A stretch of DNA of 64,000 bases. Source: Phoronis australis (lineage: Eukaryota; Phoronida; Phoronidae). Location of the stretch: positions 1,023,521-1,087,520 of the forward strand of contig NMRA01000056.1 in NCBI GenBank assembly GCA_002633005.1, written 5' to 3'. Each line of letters starts with the position of its first letter. Position 1 is the stretch's first letter. Positions 35,901-45,774 of the stretch are shown here, piece by piece. The notes beneath the pieces were generated by a model. The model saw only the letters and a list, made by a program, of their open reading frames with translations. It ran no database searches and was not told where the DNA came from. The translations under genes and the position numbers were made by a program.

Positions 35901-38900
35901 CACACGCTCAGAACCCCCTTGGTCTGGTAAATTCACTGAACGGGAAAACGCTGTCATGTCAATGCAGAAAACTGGTTCTCAAAGTGCGGGGAACCCCTGT
36001 GAATGGCTGCTACCCTTATGTCACTGGCTCTCAAAAATCTCGTAGGTTATGTAGGAATTACTTATCGGCAAGTCTGTGAGTGCTGAATATCTACACAAAT
36101 TTCACACAGTAAATGTATTTTATTTAAGGTAGAAACCCTATATTTTTATTTTTGGCTTTCTACCAGTCTGCCACTAATTGGGTTATGCGACCATGCCATC
36201 TTAGTAAAATTTTGTAAATAAAAGGGCGTGTTGATAGCGAAACAAGGATATCAATTGTATGGCCAAATTTTATTTCATATAAATTCAAAGATAAAATTTC
36301 AATAATGCTGTTACAGCTTTCTAAATTATCATTTTATTCGGTGCATAAAACATAGCATGTTAAAGTTTCATTTGAATCCGATTCGCCATTTCTGAGATAT
36401 AATATTCCAACGTAAGCCACATTTGGATATTTTTCTAGGGTCCTGCATAACCTAAAGCCAACATTACGTTTATACCAGGTTCGGCTTGAGTGCTTTTTTA
36501 GTAGAGAACGCACAAATGTGAAAATGGAAATCCAGCCTCTAATATGTTGAGCCTTTGGTATTGAAGGCACTTGGCGCTAATAGGTTTCGACTTAAAGCGT
36601 CATTAATTTGGATTTAGTTGTATTGATCTGCGAGCGTCATAGTCACTGTTGTTTACTGATCAAAGAATGATGGAGGAGAAATGGTCCTAAACTTATTTGA
36701 AAAATCAGGCAATTTAGAAAAATAACGCAGTTGTCTTTAGTCACAAGCGGACTCGGTTGTGTAGGCTACCCGGAGTTGATGAGTTCTGAACCATTTTTTT
36801 AATATTTAATGCCACGATTGCCCAGAACAAAACGTTGTTTTTCTGAAGATCTGCGAAAGTTCCTTTTGTTATTTGTATAAATAATTTTGTTTTGTTTAGG
36901 TAAGGTACAAAATTTAAGGAAAAGATAAAATATGTTATGTTGCAAAGTCTTTGTTTATGGATGCAAACAAAACACCGGTATTCAAGTGACGTGATTTTGG
37001 ATTACTGAAATCACAAAACAGGCTTTCGCATGATTCAATGTCAATTTGGGCAAATTTGAAATGCAATATTGTTCATTTCTTCTTTTTTGTGTTTGTTGGC
37101 ATCAAATATTCTTTAATACAACTTCTCATTTTACTTAGTTGGGGATTGGGTCTTTGAGCATTGAACCACGCACCAAACAATGGCAAATTGACAACATGGC
37201 AGTCATAAAGAGTACATATTGCAATTACACATGTGGTCAAACTAGGCTTTTGGGCTCTTGGAAATTGTCGGATCTGTTTCAAGTAATTAACGGAAACAAA
37301 TGATATTTGCGCGACCACCCACTTAACTTGTCTTCTACAGTGAATATTGAAGATTTCCTTAATTTCCCCCATTCTTTATTCCTCAATTCCCAGTGAGCAC
37401 TATTGCCATGGCAACCGTTTCAAATAGTTTCTTTAACTGGGGTATGTTTCAGCATGATAAATTGTCAATGTGTTCGAAGTTTAGACCAAGGCGTGCATAA
37501 GGATTGATTTAAGTTGACTGACTATTCACACTCCTTTTCTTACTCGTGCTGGTAATAACTTAGAGGCCTCGTCTTCGATTGATAGTGAGAGACCGTCTTA
37601 TAGCATTTGTGTGTTCATAATTCATGGAGGACGTTCGCTTATTGTATTAAGTTGTTCATAATTACATGAGTTCAGTGTCATTACTGCTGAAGCTCAGATC
37701 ATCTTTCTTGGGATTGACTTTGTTGTGAAATTGGTTTGCCCTAAGCGATACCAGTACTAACAACACCATCGGGCTACACCAGAGGGTATTTGAGAACACT
37801 TACAGACTATGACACCCACGTAAAGTGCACCAGGCGATCTCGGAGACTATACTGTGTTGCGTATGCAGACTTTGTAATTTCAACTAATTATCACGTGACT
37901 AAATTAGAACAATCGCATTATTGTTCTGTGGAGTTTCCGAACGTCCAAATTCAAACATGGATACTCGAAGTGAACCTGATAAAAGCCACTACATGGATTT
38001 GATGGATACGGGATTACATGCCGTGAGCATGGAAGTTCTCAATGTGGGTAGTTATGAGAAGGTAGGGCAGTGAACGAATGGTTCATCTTGGTGGCTTGTT
38101 GGGAAGTGATATGTGCAATCTATGTTGTTGACTGAGGCAGAGTCGTGTAGCGTTTACCCTTGTTTTTTGAGGCAGTTGTTATAACGAACTTCTCAACTTC
38201 TCGTTTGTTACAATTGCCTCAGTGGTGGATCTAAGATTTTTTCAAAAGGGGAGTTTACAGAAAAGTGTGTTTTGTCACAGTTCATTTAATTTGAATGGCT
38301 TACAACTGCTGAACCCTCCAGCTTCTGCATCTTTTTGTGCTGGCCAGATCATGTTGAATCGTTAATCATTTAAATAGCTGCATTTTTTCCAGGCTGAAAA
38401 ACAAAAGTTGATTTTGGCCTTGTACTCTCACGATAAAATCGGTCTCATAATATACCTTACCATGATTGGATTCCGTTTCAGTTAGCATCCATGCCAAGAA
38501 CTGCACGATGACACTTGGCTTACCTCAAAATCAACTGCTGCCTGGTGGTTTGGTAATTGGCCCAATTATGTTGAACCTCCCCTCGATAGAATTAATGAAA
38601 ACATATTTTTCTAACATTAAACAAATGGTTTAGGTTACAGAAATCACATTCCTTGTCCAATTTTCAAAATTCAAAAACCTAATCACTTGTGCTTTTCAGG
38701 AGCTATTCAAATATGCTATTTACAAACTTACAAGACGGAAATTTAAGAATACTATTGTCTAGAGAACGATAAAATCAGCAGCCTGAGGCCAAATAATTAA
38801 TCGCAACAGCATGGTGTCTTTGATCTGAATGGGCAAATTCTGTGATGCACAAACCGATCAGAGTTGCCCAATCTCAACATGTTAGGGTCAGTCTACGTAG

Positions 38901-41900
38901 GATTCTTTTCATGTTTCAAGTTATAATTTACATCAATTAGTAAGAGTAGTAACAGATATAGCATTGGTTGGTTCACTTAAAAGAATAGTCGCGTAAGGGT
39001 AAGGTTCAAATATATTGTTTTTTCGCATCCATGAATTATTTAGAACATTCATTTTACAGTACATTAATTGAATATCAGATTAGGAACAGAGATCATTTTT
39101 TGACCGACAGGTCCTCAAATCTGTGGGCCAATTTAGAGGACTTATGGGTTTCNAGAATTAATGAAAACATATTTTTCTAACATTAAACAAATGGTTTAGG
39201 TTATAGAAATCACATTCCTTGTCCAATTTTCAAAATTCAAAAACCTAATCAGTTGTGCTTTTCATGAACTATTCAGATATGCTATTTAGAAACTTACAAG
39301 ACTGAAATTTAAAAATACTATTGTCTAGAGAACGATAACATCAGCAGCCTGAGGCCATTTAATTAATCACAACAGCATGGTGTCTTTGATCTGAATGGGC
39401 AAATTCTGTGATGCGCAAACCGATCAGAGTTGCCCAATCTCGACATGTTAGGGTCAGTCTACCTAGGATTCTTTTCATGTTTCAAGTTATAATTTACATC
39501 AATTAGTAAGAGTAGTAAGAGATATAGCATTTGTTGGATCACTTACAAGAATAGTCGCGTAAGGGTAAGGTTCAAATATATTGTTTTTTCGCATCCATGA
39601 ATTATTTAGAACATTCATTTTACAGTACATTAATTGAATATCAGATTAGGAACAGAGATCATTTTTTGACTGACAGGTCCTCAAATCTGTGGGCCAATTT
39701 AGAGGACTTATGGGTTTCGTTAGTTTTTTCTGTTCTTTTTCTTTTCGATACGTTGGTGACTTTTGTGATTTCATCGTCTGCTCCCTGACTGCATGATTAG
39801 CTATTGGTCTAAATTGCTAACTGCACTTCAATTTGACCAAGCAAATACACACTTGGGATCCGACTATTTTCACAAAATGCTAGACCCCATATTGCAAATG
39901 TTTTGGTCAATGGTATTAGTGTTGATTAACTGCTTTGCTGACTGTCCTTATGTTAGAATTTGGATAGAATCTGTATTATTCAATATTCAAGACAAAGTAA
40001 GGCAGAAATGCCACACAATTTTAATGCACCCGTTGACCTCAGTTAAGGAATCACAATGCATCCATGAAAATTTTTATGCGCCAGTGATGTCACTAAGTGT
40101 GCTTCCAACAAAATTATTTCTGTATGAATAAAGTTGGTAAGAAACTTGGAGGGAAGTAAACAGAAAAGGAAATGAAATTCATGCTGAGAGATTAGGCTTC
40201 AGGGCTCTATCTCACTCTACAAACTTGCGCAATATCATGGAATGCCATAGGTGGATTTAGGGGGGCTCCACACTTCCACATTGTCGTTATCACAGCTTCT
40301 TATGTCTGGCAGTTTCCAGCGAGAGAATAAAGTCGCCTACTGTAGGAATTAAATTATATGTAAGTTGACAACTAGAAATTATGGTATTGGTCTGGGTTTA
40401 TGTCTATGTTCGCCTTGACGCCCACATCAATTTTTCTCAATTTTCATTTACTAACGCCCACATTAGGTTATATATCCACTCACTATTTATGCAGTTGGGA
40501 CTGTTATAGTCTTTTAAATTAACGCCCATAGTTTATGAGCCCCATCTTGAGAGAATTTCAGTAACAAAATGCGTGTTGTGTGCTTTCCTGCTATCAACAG
40601 ACCAGTGACCATTTTCATTGAACCATGCACTTTGTGTGTAATGTACCGGTAAATGCAACTTCTTGGGCAGTGCCTGGTCAGTCTGTATGACACACATGAG
40701 GAGAGCTGGGCCACTATGTCCAAAGGACTAAATTTATTGTTAGGGACAACCCTAGTAAAAGCATCTAAAGGCACAGTTTTGAGGGGACCTCCCCACCCAA
40801 ACTCAGTGCTTGTTTTGGGTATAAACATCCACTGTCAAAATTGTTAAATAGAGCTGTAAACCCTATATTAGTGTCTGTCAATAAATAACTTTTGACTTAA
40901 GCCATTTGCACGAAGTCGGACTCGACTAGTGTTCCGTACTGGAATTTAGACATGATTTCTAGGTTTGAAAAGAACTCGCAGGTCATTATTTCCTCAGACA
41001 GTGCCTGTTAACTTACATTTCATAGCAGTTTAGTTTCAGTCTACAAGGCATACATGGTTGTCAGGGGAATTTATTGCAATCAATTTCAATTCAAACAAAA
41101 GATAGGAATGTGATGGTGTTGTTTTGGAAGAGCAAATATGCCTGTGAATAAAGTTGATGTTTTACACACCAAACATGGTCTACATCAGCTTTCAACACCC
41201 TTTGTTGCCTGGGTGTCCTGGCGCCTATTTCTCGAAGGGTCTTCTGACTTTTGGCTAAAGTCATTCTATGGATGGCTTTAGTAGTTTCTCAAAAATTAGG
41301 CGAAGACTGAAAGTCAAGAAAATTGGTCTACAATTCGAAGTCAAATAACGAGAAATCCATGGGCTGCTGAAATAGATAGAAGATAAAACGTTGCAAAACA
41401 CAAAAAACCAGCTTTTGGCTATTTGTAGTAAAATTTCTGACTTGGTTTTAAGTCAAAAGATAAAAGCCTATAGAGTCTTCAAGAAGTACCAAATTTTTAC
41501 CTTCATAATTTAAACACTCAACCGTATTGCCGTCGCGGAGAAATTTAATGAACTGAAATCAACACGTCATCGCATGCCACTTTAAGTCACATTTGATCTA
41601 GATGTAATTTTTCAATCAATTTCACTTTTTCACACAACTGTAAATGAAGAATCAAAGACTAAGACAATAAAAATTTCCAAACAGTAAAAAATACAAACTT
41701 GGATTTTACTATCACCCTTAACATAAAGAGCACAATTAAATAGTTTTTACATGAATTGATTTTAATAAATGTCTACTGTAGACATATTTAAAAAGTTGTG
41801 ATTACTTTCGATACATTTTATCGTCCACTTTTACAAACAAATCACACTTATGAATAGGAATGGTTGTGTTGACTGTTTCGGATTCGGATTCGCATGAATC

Positions 41901-42260
41901 CCTGTAACTCATTGGTTTTGTTCAAGAGCAGCTGAAAGATGCAATAAACATGTCTTGTCAATGGTTATCACTTTAAACCTATTGGCTTATGTTTCCTCAG
42001 ATATCATTTCTGATCACATTACACTTCACAACAAGCCTCTAAGTGACCTCCAGGTGACCTCTGTGTGACCTCTGCATGACCTCAGTGCTGAGATGTTGTG
42101 TCATTGAATTATGTTTGCATGTTGTGTTTTCTGTTAGGTTGATCTGTTCGCGTTTGCTTGGAGGTGCCACGCGCTCAAAAAGGGCGAACCAGGAAATCCA
42201 CTGACAACACCAAGAAAGGGAACGAAAGCGAGAGACTTCCACAAGACGTTGCAGTCATGA
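23849..42260 (+). CDS. BTBD19: BTB/POZ and BACK domain protein, BTBD19 orthologue, 6 exons, complete
   Basis: Coding exons 23849-23931, 27077-27305, 28735-28917, 29509-29640, 30538-30663 and 42138-42260 sum to 876 bases: 291 residues plus stop, with consistent phases and GT/AG borders. BTB (about 28-110) has YSHRMILSARCEVFRAMF and LAIMEFLYTN; BACK follows (EYGLDELRKLC, SDLLVLDETEILSAVKEW). The match to remembered human BTBD19 runs end to end, including NN..(Y/L)SD at the BTB entrance, RPxxEVAxxVVKxxRLxLLxPxEL, and a C-terminal AWxCHALxxG with a basic tail. Family length is also about 290. BTB/BACK proteins often act as CUL3 ligase substrate adaptors, but BTBD19 has no kelch or MATH domain and its role is essentially uncharacterised, so that function is inference. 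Its promoter region abuts the divergent kinase gene. The last intron is 11.5 kb. Confidence 0.9.
23994..24002. repeat. 9-bp target-site duplication, left copy
   Basis: ggagagaat immediately outside the left end of the foldback element, repeated exactly at 24903-24911. Confidence 0.85.
24003..24902. mobile_element. 900-bp foldback DNA transposon with 9-bp TSD (Mutator-like candidate)
   Basis: The left arm 24003 to about 24271 is the reverse complement of about 24634-24902, with one substitution seen. Termini are taggcaatgaccatcgcctc and its complement. A 9-bp duplication (ggagagaat) flanks it. Long inverted repeats plus a 9-bp duplication suit MULE-type elements; hAT usually makes 8 bp. The 360-bp centre has no transposase frame, so it is non-autonomous. 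The open frames of about 100 codons in the arms are mirror images and not evidence for a gene. The near-identical arms suggest a recent insertion. Confidence 0.85.
24903..24911. repeat. 9-bp target-site duplication, right copy
   Basis: ggagagaat directly after the terminal gccta, identical to 23994-24002. Confidence 0.85.
25067..25147 (+). repeat. tRNA-like sequence / SINE head
   Basis: tagctgaatgg fits the A box and ggttcgattcc is an exact B box, at normal tRNA spacing. Outer bases attgcct and gggcaat can pair. The T-stem has only three of five pairs and the anticodon arm does not close on a 7-base loop, so a tRNA pseudogene or SINE promoter is more likely than a working tRNA. Confidence 0.5.
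26335..26402 (+). repeat. Possible tRNA-like SINE relic
   Basis: A B-box-like aggttcgagtcg is preceded by an A-box-like sequence (gaatcagagcggt). Weak. Confidence 0.25.
26852..26917. repeat. Short hairpin element (GAGAACCAG family), nested stems
   Basis: The outer stem tttagagaaccag / ctggttctctaaa and the inner stem cactgaataa / ttattcagtg are both perfect. Related to 14891-14942 and 31814-31865. Confidence 0.75.
27077..27305 (+). CDS. BTBD19: BTBD19 exon 2: BTB domain
   Basis: It runs from attttccag|c to AAACG|GTAATT and encodes most of the BTB fold. The ATG at 27060 lies within the intron polypyrimidine tract and is not the start. Confidence 0.92.
27306..28734 (+). other. BTBD19 intron 2, 1.4 kb
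   Basis: AT-rich. It contains a short inverted pair (gttcacatg near 28550, catgtgaac near 28610) but no recognised element. Confidence 0.7.
28735..28917 (+). CDS. BTBD19: BTBD19 exon 3: end of BTB, start of BACK
   Basis: 183 bases, phase 0 at both ends (ttttctag| to CCG|GTAGGG). Encodes AIDVLGGSLEYGLDELRKLC and an amphipathic helical stretch with YGQDELREA. Confidence 0.92.
28918..29508 (+). other. BTBD19 intron 3 with foldback repeat
   Basis: About 590 bases. It contains the inverted repeat at 29246-29372 and otherwise featureless sequence. Confidence 0.7.
29246..29372. repeat. Small foldback repeat
   Basis: The left arm gcacgccatctgttggccaca pairs with the right arm tgtggtcaacagatggcatgc with two mismatches. 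Arms extend outward to about 35 bp at lower identity, around a loop of about 55 bases. Confidence 0.6.
29509..29640 (+). CDS. BTBD19: BTBD19 exon 4: BACK domain
   Basis: 132 bases, phase 0 (atttcag| to TCA|GTGAGT). Encodes FHEMSEDALSVTLQSD and the LDETEILSAVKEWA helix characteristic of BACK. Confidence 0.92.
29641..30537 (+). other. BTBD19 intron 4 with dispersed repeat
   Basis: Roughly 29722-30190 is a diverged copy of the repeat duplicated at 38489-39718 (tgtacgatgacacttggctt, cattcaaaaacctaat, ctagagaa..taacatcagcagcctg). The rest is plain intron. Confidence 0.6.
29722..30190. repeat. Dispersed repeat, family also at 38.5-39.7 kb
   Basis: It shares the ordered blocks acgatgacacttggcttacctc, ttggtaattggc, attcaaaattcaaaaaccta, agagaa.g.taacatcagcag and gcccaatctcgac with 38489-38895. 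No protein frame; the class is unknown. Confidence 0.6.
30538..30663 (+). CDS. BTBD19: BTBD19 exon 5
   Basis: 126 bases, phase 0 (attgcag| to CCG|GTAAGA). Encodes GRPISEVAQNVVKHIRLPLL and SPDELKEVEQE, closely parallel to the human protein. Confidence 0.92.
31199..31275 (+). repeat. tRNA-like SINE head
   Basis: tggcctagtgg matches the A box perfectly and cgttcgagtcc matches the B box with one difference, at normal spacing. Stems do not pair as a cloverleaf. Confidence 0.45.
31320..32470. mobile_element. Composite of two inverted AGGTTATG-type MITE copies
   Basis: 31320 to about 31480 begins aggttatgtaggaccctaga and matches the reverse complement of the right end of the 36.0-36.5 kb element. 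About 32060-32470 matches 36115-36430 in the direct sense (accagtctg, attgggtt.tg.gaccatg, agtaaaat, tctgagat.t.at.ttcca). Together they may be the arms of one foldback of about 1.15 kb or two insertions. Confidence 0.45.
31814..31865. repeat. Short hairpin element (GAGAACCAG family, diverged)
   Basis: Perfect 12-bp inverted repeat ttttgaaaacca / tggttttcaaaa with a 28-base loop, resembling 14891-14942 in size and internal order. Confidence 0.6.
32868..33175. repeat. Degenerate minisatellite
   Basis: Variants of ttaggyaaaacatggtaaat and gagatggta recur about 6-8 times at irregular 30-50-base spacing. Confidence 0.5.
34318..34318. other. Undetermined base (N)
   Basis: A single N between gccccct and cagtccg. 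Unlike the other two Ns, I see no duplication meeting here. Confidence 0.9.
36043..36454. mobile_element. MITE-like element, TIR TAGGTTATGYAGGA
   Basis: Terminal inverted repeats taggttatgtagga (36043-36056) and tcctgcataaccta (36441-36454) differ at one position. About 412 bp and non-coding. Relatives lie at 31320-32470. No clear target duplication. Confidence 0.6.
38489..39152. repeat. Dispersed repeat; its last 565 bp form the left copy of a direct duplication
   Basis: 38489-38895 resembles 29722-30190. From 38588 to 39152 the sequence is repeated at 39154-39718 at equal length (565) with scattered substitutions and no indel seen. Confidence 0.75.
39153..39153. other. Undetermined base (N) at a duplication joint
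   Basis: The N lies exactly between the end of the first copy (gggtttc) and the start of the second (agaattaatg). Confidence 0.9.
39154..39718. repeat. Right copy of 565-bp direct duplication
   Basis: Matches 38588-39152 base for base in length, with a few percent substitutions. See the finding on assembly joints. Confidence 0.8.
42138..42260 (+). CDS. BTBD19: BTBD19 exon 6, terminal
   Basis: It starts after ttctgttag| in phase 0, encodes VDLFAFAWRCHALKKG and a Lys/Arg-rich tail, and ends TCA TGA. The AW.CHAL..G block and basic tail correspond to the human C-terminus, which supports joining it across 11.5 kb. Confidence 0.85.
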   Translation, partial: VDLFAFAWRCHALKKGEPGNPLTTPRKGTKARDFHKTLQS

Positions 42261-42590
42261 TGATAATCGATCTGTCACTGGTGCCAGTGTTTACGTCTGA
42301 GTTAAATCATGAGAACCTTTTTGCTAATTACTGTTTCCCAGAATCCTTGGATGTGTCACAATTCTGTATAAGGAATTTATATTTGATGTTGAGTTGTAGG
42401 CAAGCTTGCTTTATAAAATTTAATCCTTTTTTCCTCATTCTTGCTCTTGATATTAAAGTTGTTGTGTTTTTTGCTATTACACTTCCAAACTGCCAGCCTT
42501 GGCACTGGTGCCTTAAATTATAATAGGGTTATTTTGTAACAAAATTTTTACCAAAATTGTTATTTTTGATTTTTCAGTTGTCAGTATAGG
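42261..42590 (+). other. Likely BTBD19 3' UTR
   Basis: T-rich sequence after the stop. A weak poly(A) hexamer attaaa lies at 42452-42457. The 3' end is undefined. Confidence 0.35.
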
Positions 42591-42591
42591 C

Positions 42592-42758
42592 CACAGGGGC
42601 GGATCCAGGATTTTTAAAAGAGGGGTCGGATCAAGGGTTTTTAAAAGGGGGTCTAAGTCAACAATTTGAAAATTCTAGATATCATTTGATATCACTAAAA
42701 TCAAGGGATAAAAGGGAGGTGTGTCCGGATCCCCTTGACCCCCCTGGATCCGCCTGTG
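42592..42758. mobile_element. MITE-like element, TIR GGGGCGGATCCAGG type
   Basis: The left end cacaggggcggatccagg and right end cctggatccgcctgtg are inverted repeats apart from two bases missing on the right; ggcca flanks both sides. This end sequence is a common invertebrate repeat motif. A similar right end (ggatccgcccctg) lies near 33758. Non-coding. Confidence 0.6.
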
Positions 42759-44055
42759 GGCCATATCGAGAGATTATCAGTGTTATTTTACGACAATTGT
42801 ATGTACAGTTCAAGCTATATTCGTTCTATTCTAAGAATTTCCGTGATGTTCATTTGTGCTCAGAGAAATATCTCAAAGTAGATGTTTCTGATATATTTCA
42901 TACTTTATGAGTGAAAAACTTCAGCAGTACATACTAGGGTAGGCTTATGTTCTCTGCATTTATACCAACACAAAGACTTTGCACTCGTGTTTTTCATTCC
43001 TATAAATAACTGAAAAAGTCATGAAGTTTGTTTTGTTGTACATAATAGGAGATTAAAATTTTCAATATAGTTGTTACAACATTTTAACTTTAATATTTTA
43101 CTGCCATCTTTCACTTTTCCTCTGACCAGTAAGGATTGTGATCTGTGATTTTTTGTAGTTGTTTCGCCAGATAATGGAGCAACACACTCCCACCTTCTCT
43201 CAAAAAACAAGCTTTAATGAGGCTACTTAACATACTGTTTCAAAATTGGTCTTTCTTTATTCATTCCTCAGATTAGAAACGATTTCCGGTCTTAAGAAGA
43301 GGTAACTGGTCATTATTACTTCAAATGGGGCCGGCATTGAGTTGCTTGTGACAAGTTAGATTTAATTGCTATGGTAGTATGACCGTCAGGGTATCTCCAG
43401 TTGTTTTATTGTGACTAATTTCAATTTATACAGACATAGGATAGGAATGCCTTGACATGGCTGTGGAAGGGCAAAATTGATACGCCTGTGAAGAATTTTT
43501 TTTATCCCCAGAACTTGGTGTACAGCAGAATTGTATTAAATCCAATTCATTTTTTGCTCTCTGTATATTTGTTATGATCTTGGAAAAATCAATTTGTGTT
43601 AAAAAAATTCAGAACGAGGAGTTTGAGGATTACCTATTTCTCAAACCACAAATTATGCTTTTGAAAAAACATTTCATGTACTTGTGAAATTTCTCTTAAA
43701 GTTTGAACAAAAAATTGTCTCCCGGTGGCAGCACCAAAATTTACTTTTGTTGTAAATACTGAAAAAACACAAATTACTGCATCAGAACCAATTCCATTTT
43801 TTAATCAATTCATTTTTGTTAACTTTTTGCATGCATGATATTTGCCCCTGAATTCAAAATAGCAAATCTACTATTGTGCGGCAAGCGCTAGGTCCCAGTT
43901 GAACATATGTATCGGTATTATTGATTTTCAAGAGCTACAACTAGTTTACAATGTCTTTGAAAATCATTATTCCATGTTAGTTTTATTGTAAATACTGATT
44001 TAGACTTTTATTAGAATGACTATTAACCTGCCTTCAGTCATCAAAGAAACTTACA
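42759..44055. other. Intergenic, no feature seen
   Basis: AT-rich, CpG-poor sequence downstream of BTBD19, without a recognisable gene, repeat family or RNA. Confidence 0.6.
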
Positions 44056-44135
44056 TTTGATTTAGACCACCTTGCATTGTAAAATAAGTCTCAACTTGTT
44101 CCTCATGTTCTAGAAGGTGAGGAATGACTTCTCAA
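44056..44135. repeat. Dispersed repeat (TTTGATTTAG...GTCTCAACTTGTTCCT)
   Basis: Shares its order with 49973-50055 and 50955-51040: tttgatttag, a spacer of about 25 bases, gtctcaacttgttcct. Confidence 0.5.
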
Positions 44136-44287
44136 CTAAGGAAGAGAAGTGACAGTTCAGTCGTGCTTGAGACAATACGAGACTCATAAAATGATCCCCT
44201 GTGACAAGCTTACTTATTGAGTCTGATAGCAAGCAATAACCAACAGTCAGTTGTTCTCAAGCCCAGCAATCTTCTCTAGTCTGTGTA

Positions 44288-44880
44288 AGGAATAAGAGTT
44301 ATGCCTTATTTATAATGGTAAGTGTCCTAGATCATAAGAGTTGAGACCTTATTTTTAGTGGTAAATGCCCTAGTAGATCATAAGAGTTGAGGCCTTATTT
44401 GTAATGGTAAGTGCCCTAGATCATAAGAGTTGAGGCCTTATTTATAATGGTAAGTTCCCAAGATCATAAGAGTTGAGAATCATAAATAAGACTTGACGTC
44501 TTATTTATAATGGTAAGTGTCTTAGATCATAAGAGTTGAGACTTTATTTATAATGGTAAGTGTCCTAGATCATAAGAGTTGAGACCTTATTTATAATGGT
44601 AAATGCCCTAGATCATAAGAGTTGAGACCTTATTTATAAGGATGAGTGACCTAGATCATAAGACTTGAGGTCTTATTTATAATGGTAAGTGCCTTAGATC
44701 ATAAGAGTTGAGACTGTATTTATAATGGTAAATGCCCTAGATCATAAGACTTGAGGTCTTATTTATAATGGTGAGTGCCCTGGATCATAAGATTTGAGGC
44801 CTTACGTATAATGATGAGTGCCCTACATCATAACAGTTGGGGCCTTATTTATAATAATAAGTGCCCTAGATCATAAATAT
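44288..44880. repeat. Minisatellite, about 13 copies of a 43-bp unit
   Basis: The unit reads ccctagatcataagagttga, then ggccttatttataatggtaa, then gtg. Copies differ by substitutions and one has an insertion near 44475. Repeats are contiguous, not spaced. Confidence 0.9.
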
Positions 44881-45532
44881 TTGACTGAAGACAGGTTTAT
44901 AGTCACTTTAAATGCACTGTATGGTGACCGGTGTTTGTTTTGGAACAAATTGAGAAAATACCAGAAAAAATCATTGTGACTATCCCTCCTGGGGTTAAAT
45001 TAATAAGTTTGGTTTAACCTTAATGTAGTAAAATTCCATTTATGCAAGCATGCTTGAATGCTTTTGAAATATAGGTCAATTTTTTTACAGACAGCCAAAC
45101 TGCAGTGGGAGATGATCATTTGTAAATATACCACATGAGATTTGTTTTCTTCTAGAGTAGTTACAATAAAGAAATAAAGGCAGTTGCTGTTTTCCTTTTT
45201 TTATAGCCCATGTAAATTTTGTACTAAGGTAAAAATCTTGGACTTGGTCCCAGTGTCACATTCGCCTAGTTGCGACTGCCAATACCTGCTGTGCTTCTTG
45301 AACTTCAATGCGGGGTCCACATGTCATCGGATCAGAAGTCTGGGTTGCATGACTGACATGCTAATGCTTAGGTTACCCCCCACGTGCCTATCTAAGGTGA
45401 CCCTCCTAATGGCAGCTGTTGAGATACAACTCTGATTGTTGTTAGACGTTATCTGCATTGCTCCAACAATGGTGACGAGGAGTGTGATAATGCGACGTCA
45501 TTGTTGTTATACAGCTTGTAAATTTTATGCAA
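44881..45532. other. Intergenic, no feature seen
   Basis: Open frames here are short with no recognisable motif. Confidence 0.5.
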
Positions 45533-45774
45533 GCCATGCGTTCACACAGGGTGGGGGCTCGGGGCTCGAAGGAGCCCCTTATTTGGCGAAGCGGCCAAAA
45601 AAGTCCTCAGATAAACAAAAACTTCGAAAAGAATTAGAAAACGAGACAAAGGTACCCTAAAAAGGTAGAAACTACCAAAATTCGGCGAATGCACTATTCA
45701 TAGCTCTGAACGTACTCCGTAAATCTTAGTATAAGATCCACATTCTCAAAAATTCGGGCTGGGTGCGCGCATGC
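45533..45774. mobile_element. GC-rich-ended MITE, family B, copy 1
   Basis: The right end tcgggctgggtgcgcgcatgc and interior gagccccttatttggcgaag, gcggccaaaaaagtcctcag match copy 2 (47583-47796) in inverse orientation. The left end (gccatgcgttcacaca) is a decayed form of the terminal repeat. About 240 bp. Confidence 0.6.

Larger units (their letters stand above)
30664..42137 (+). other. BTBD19 intron 5, 11.5 kb
   Basis: It separates the penultimate and last coding exons. Contents include a SINE-like relic, AGGTTATG-TIR elements, a hairpin, a degenerate minisatellite, a dispersed repeat, a 565-bp direct duplication joined by N, and two unassigned reading frames of 63 and 112 codons near 39.6-40.1 kb. 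No additional BTBD19 exon is needed: exon 5 and exon 6 are contiguous in the family alignment. Confidence 0.7.

Noticed and set aside
39793-40131. Conserved host coding exon of 112 codons
   Set aside because: No splice borders of a consistent gene and no recognised domain. It lies in the BTBD19 intron beside repeats; kept only as a possible retroelement scrap.
44288-44880. CRISPR array
   Set aside because: Units are contiguous and diverged, without unique spacers, and the window is eukaryotic.
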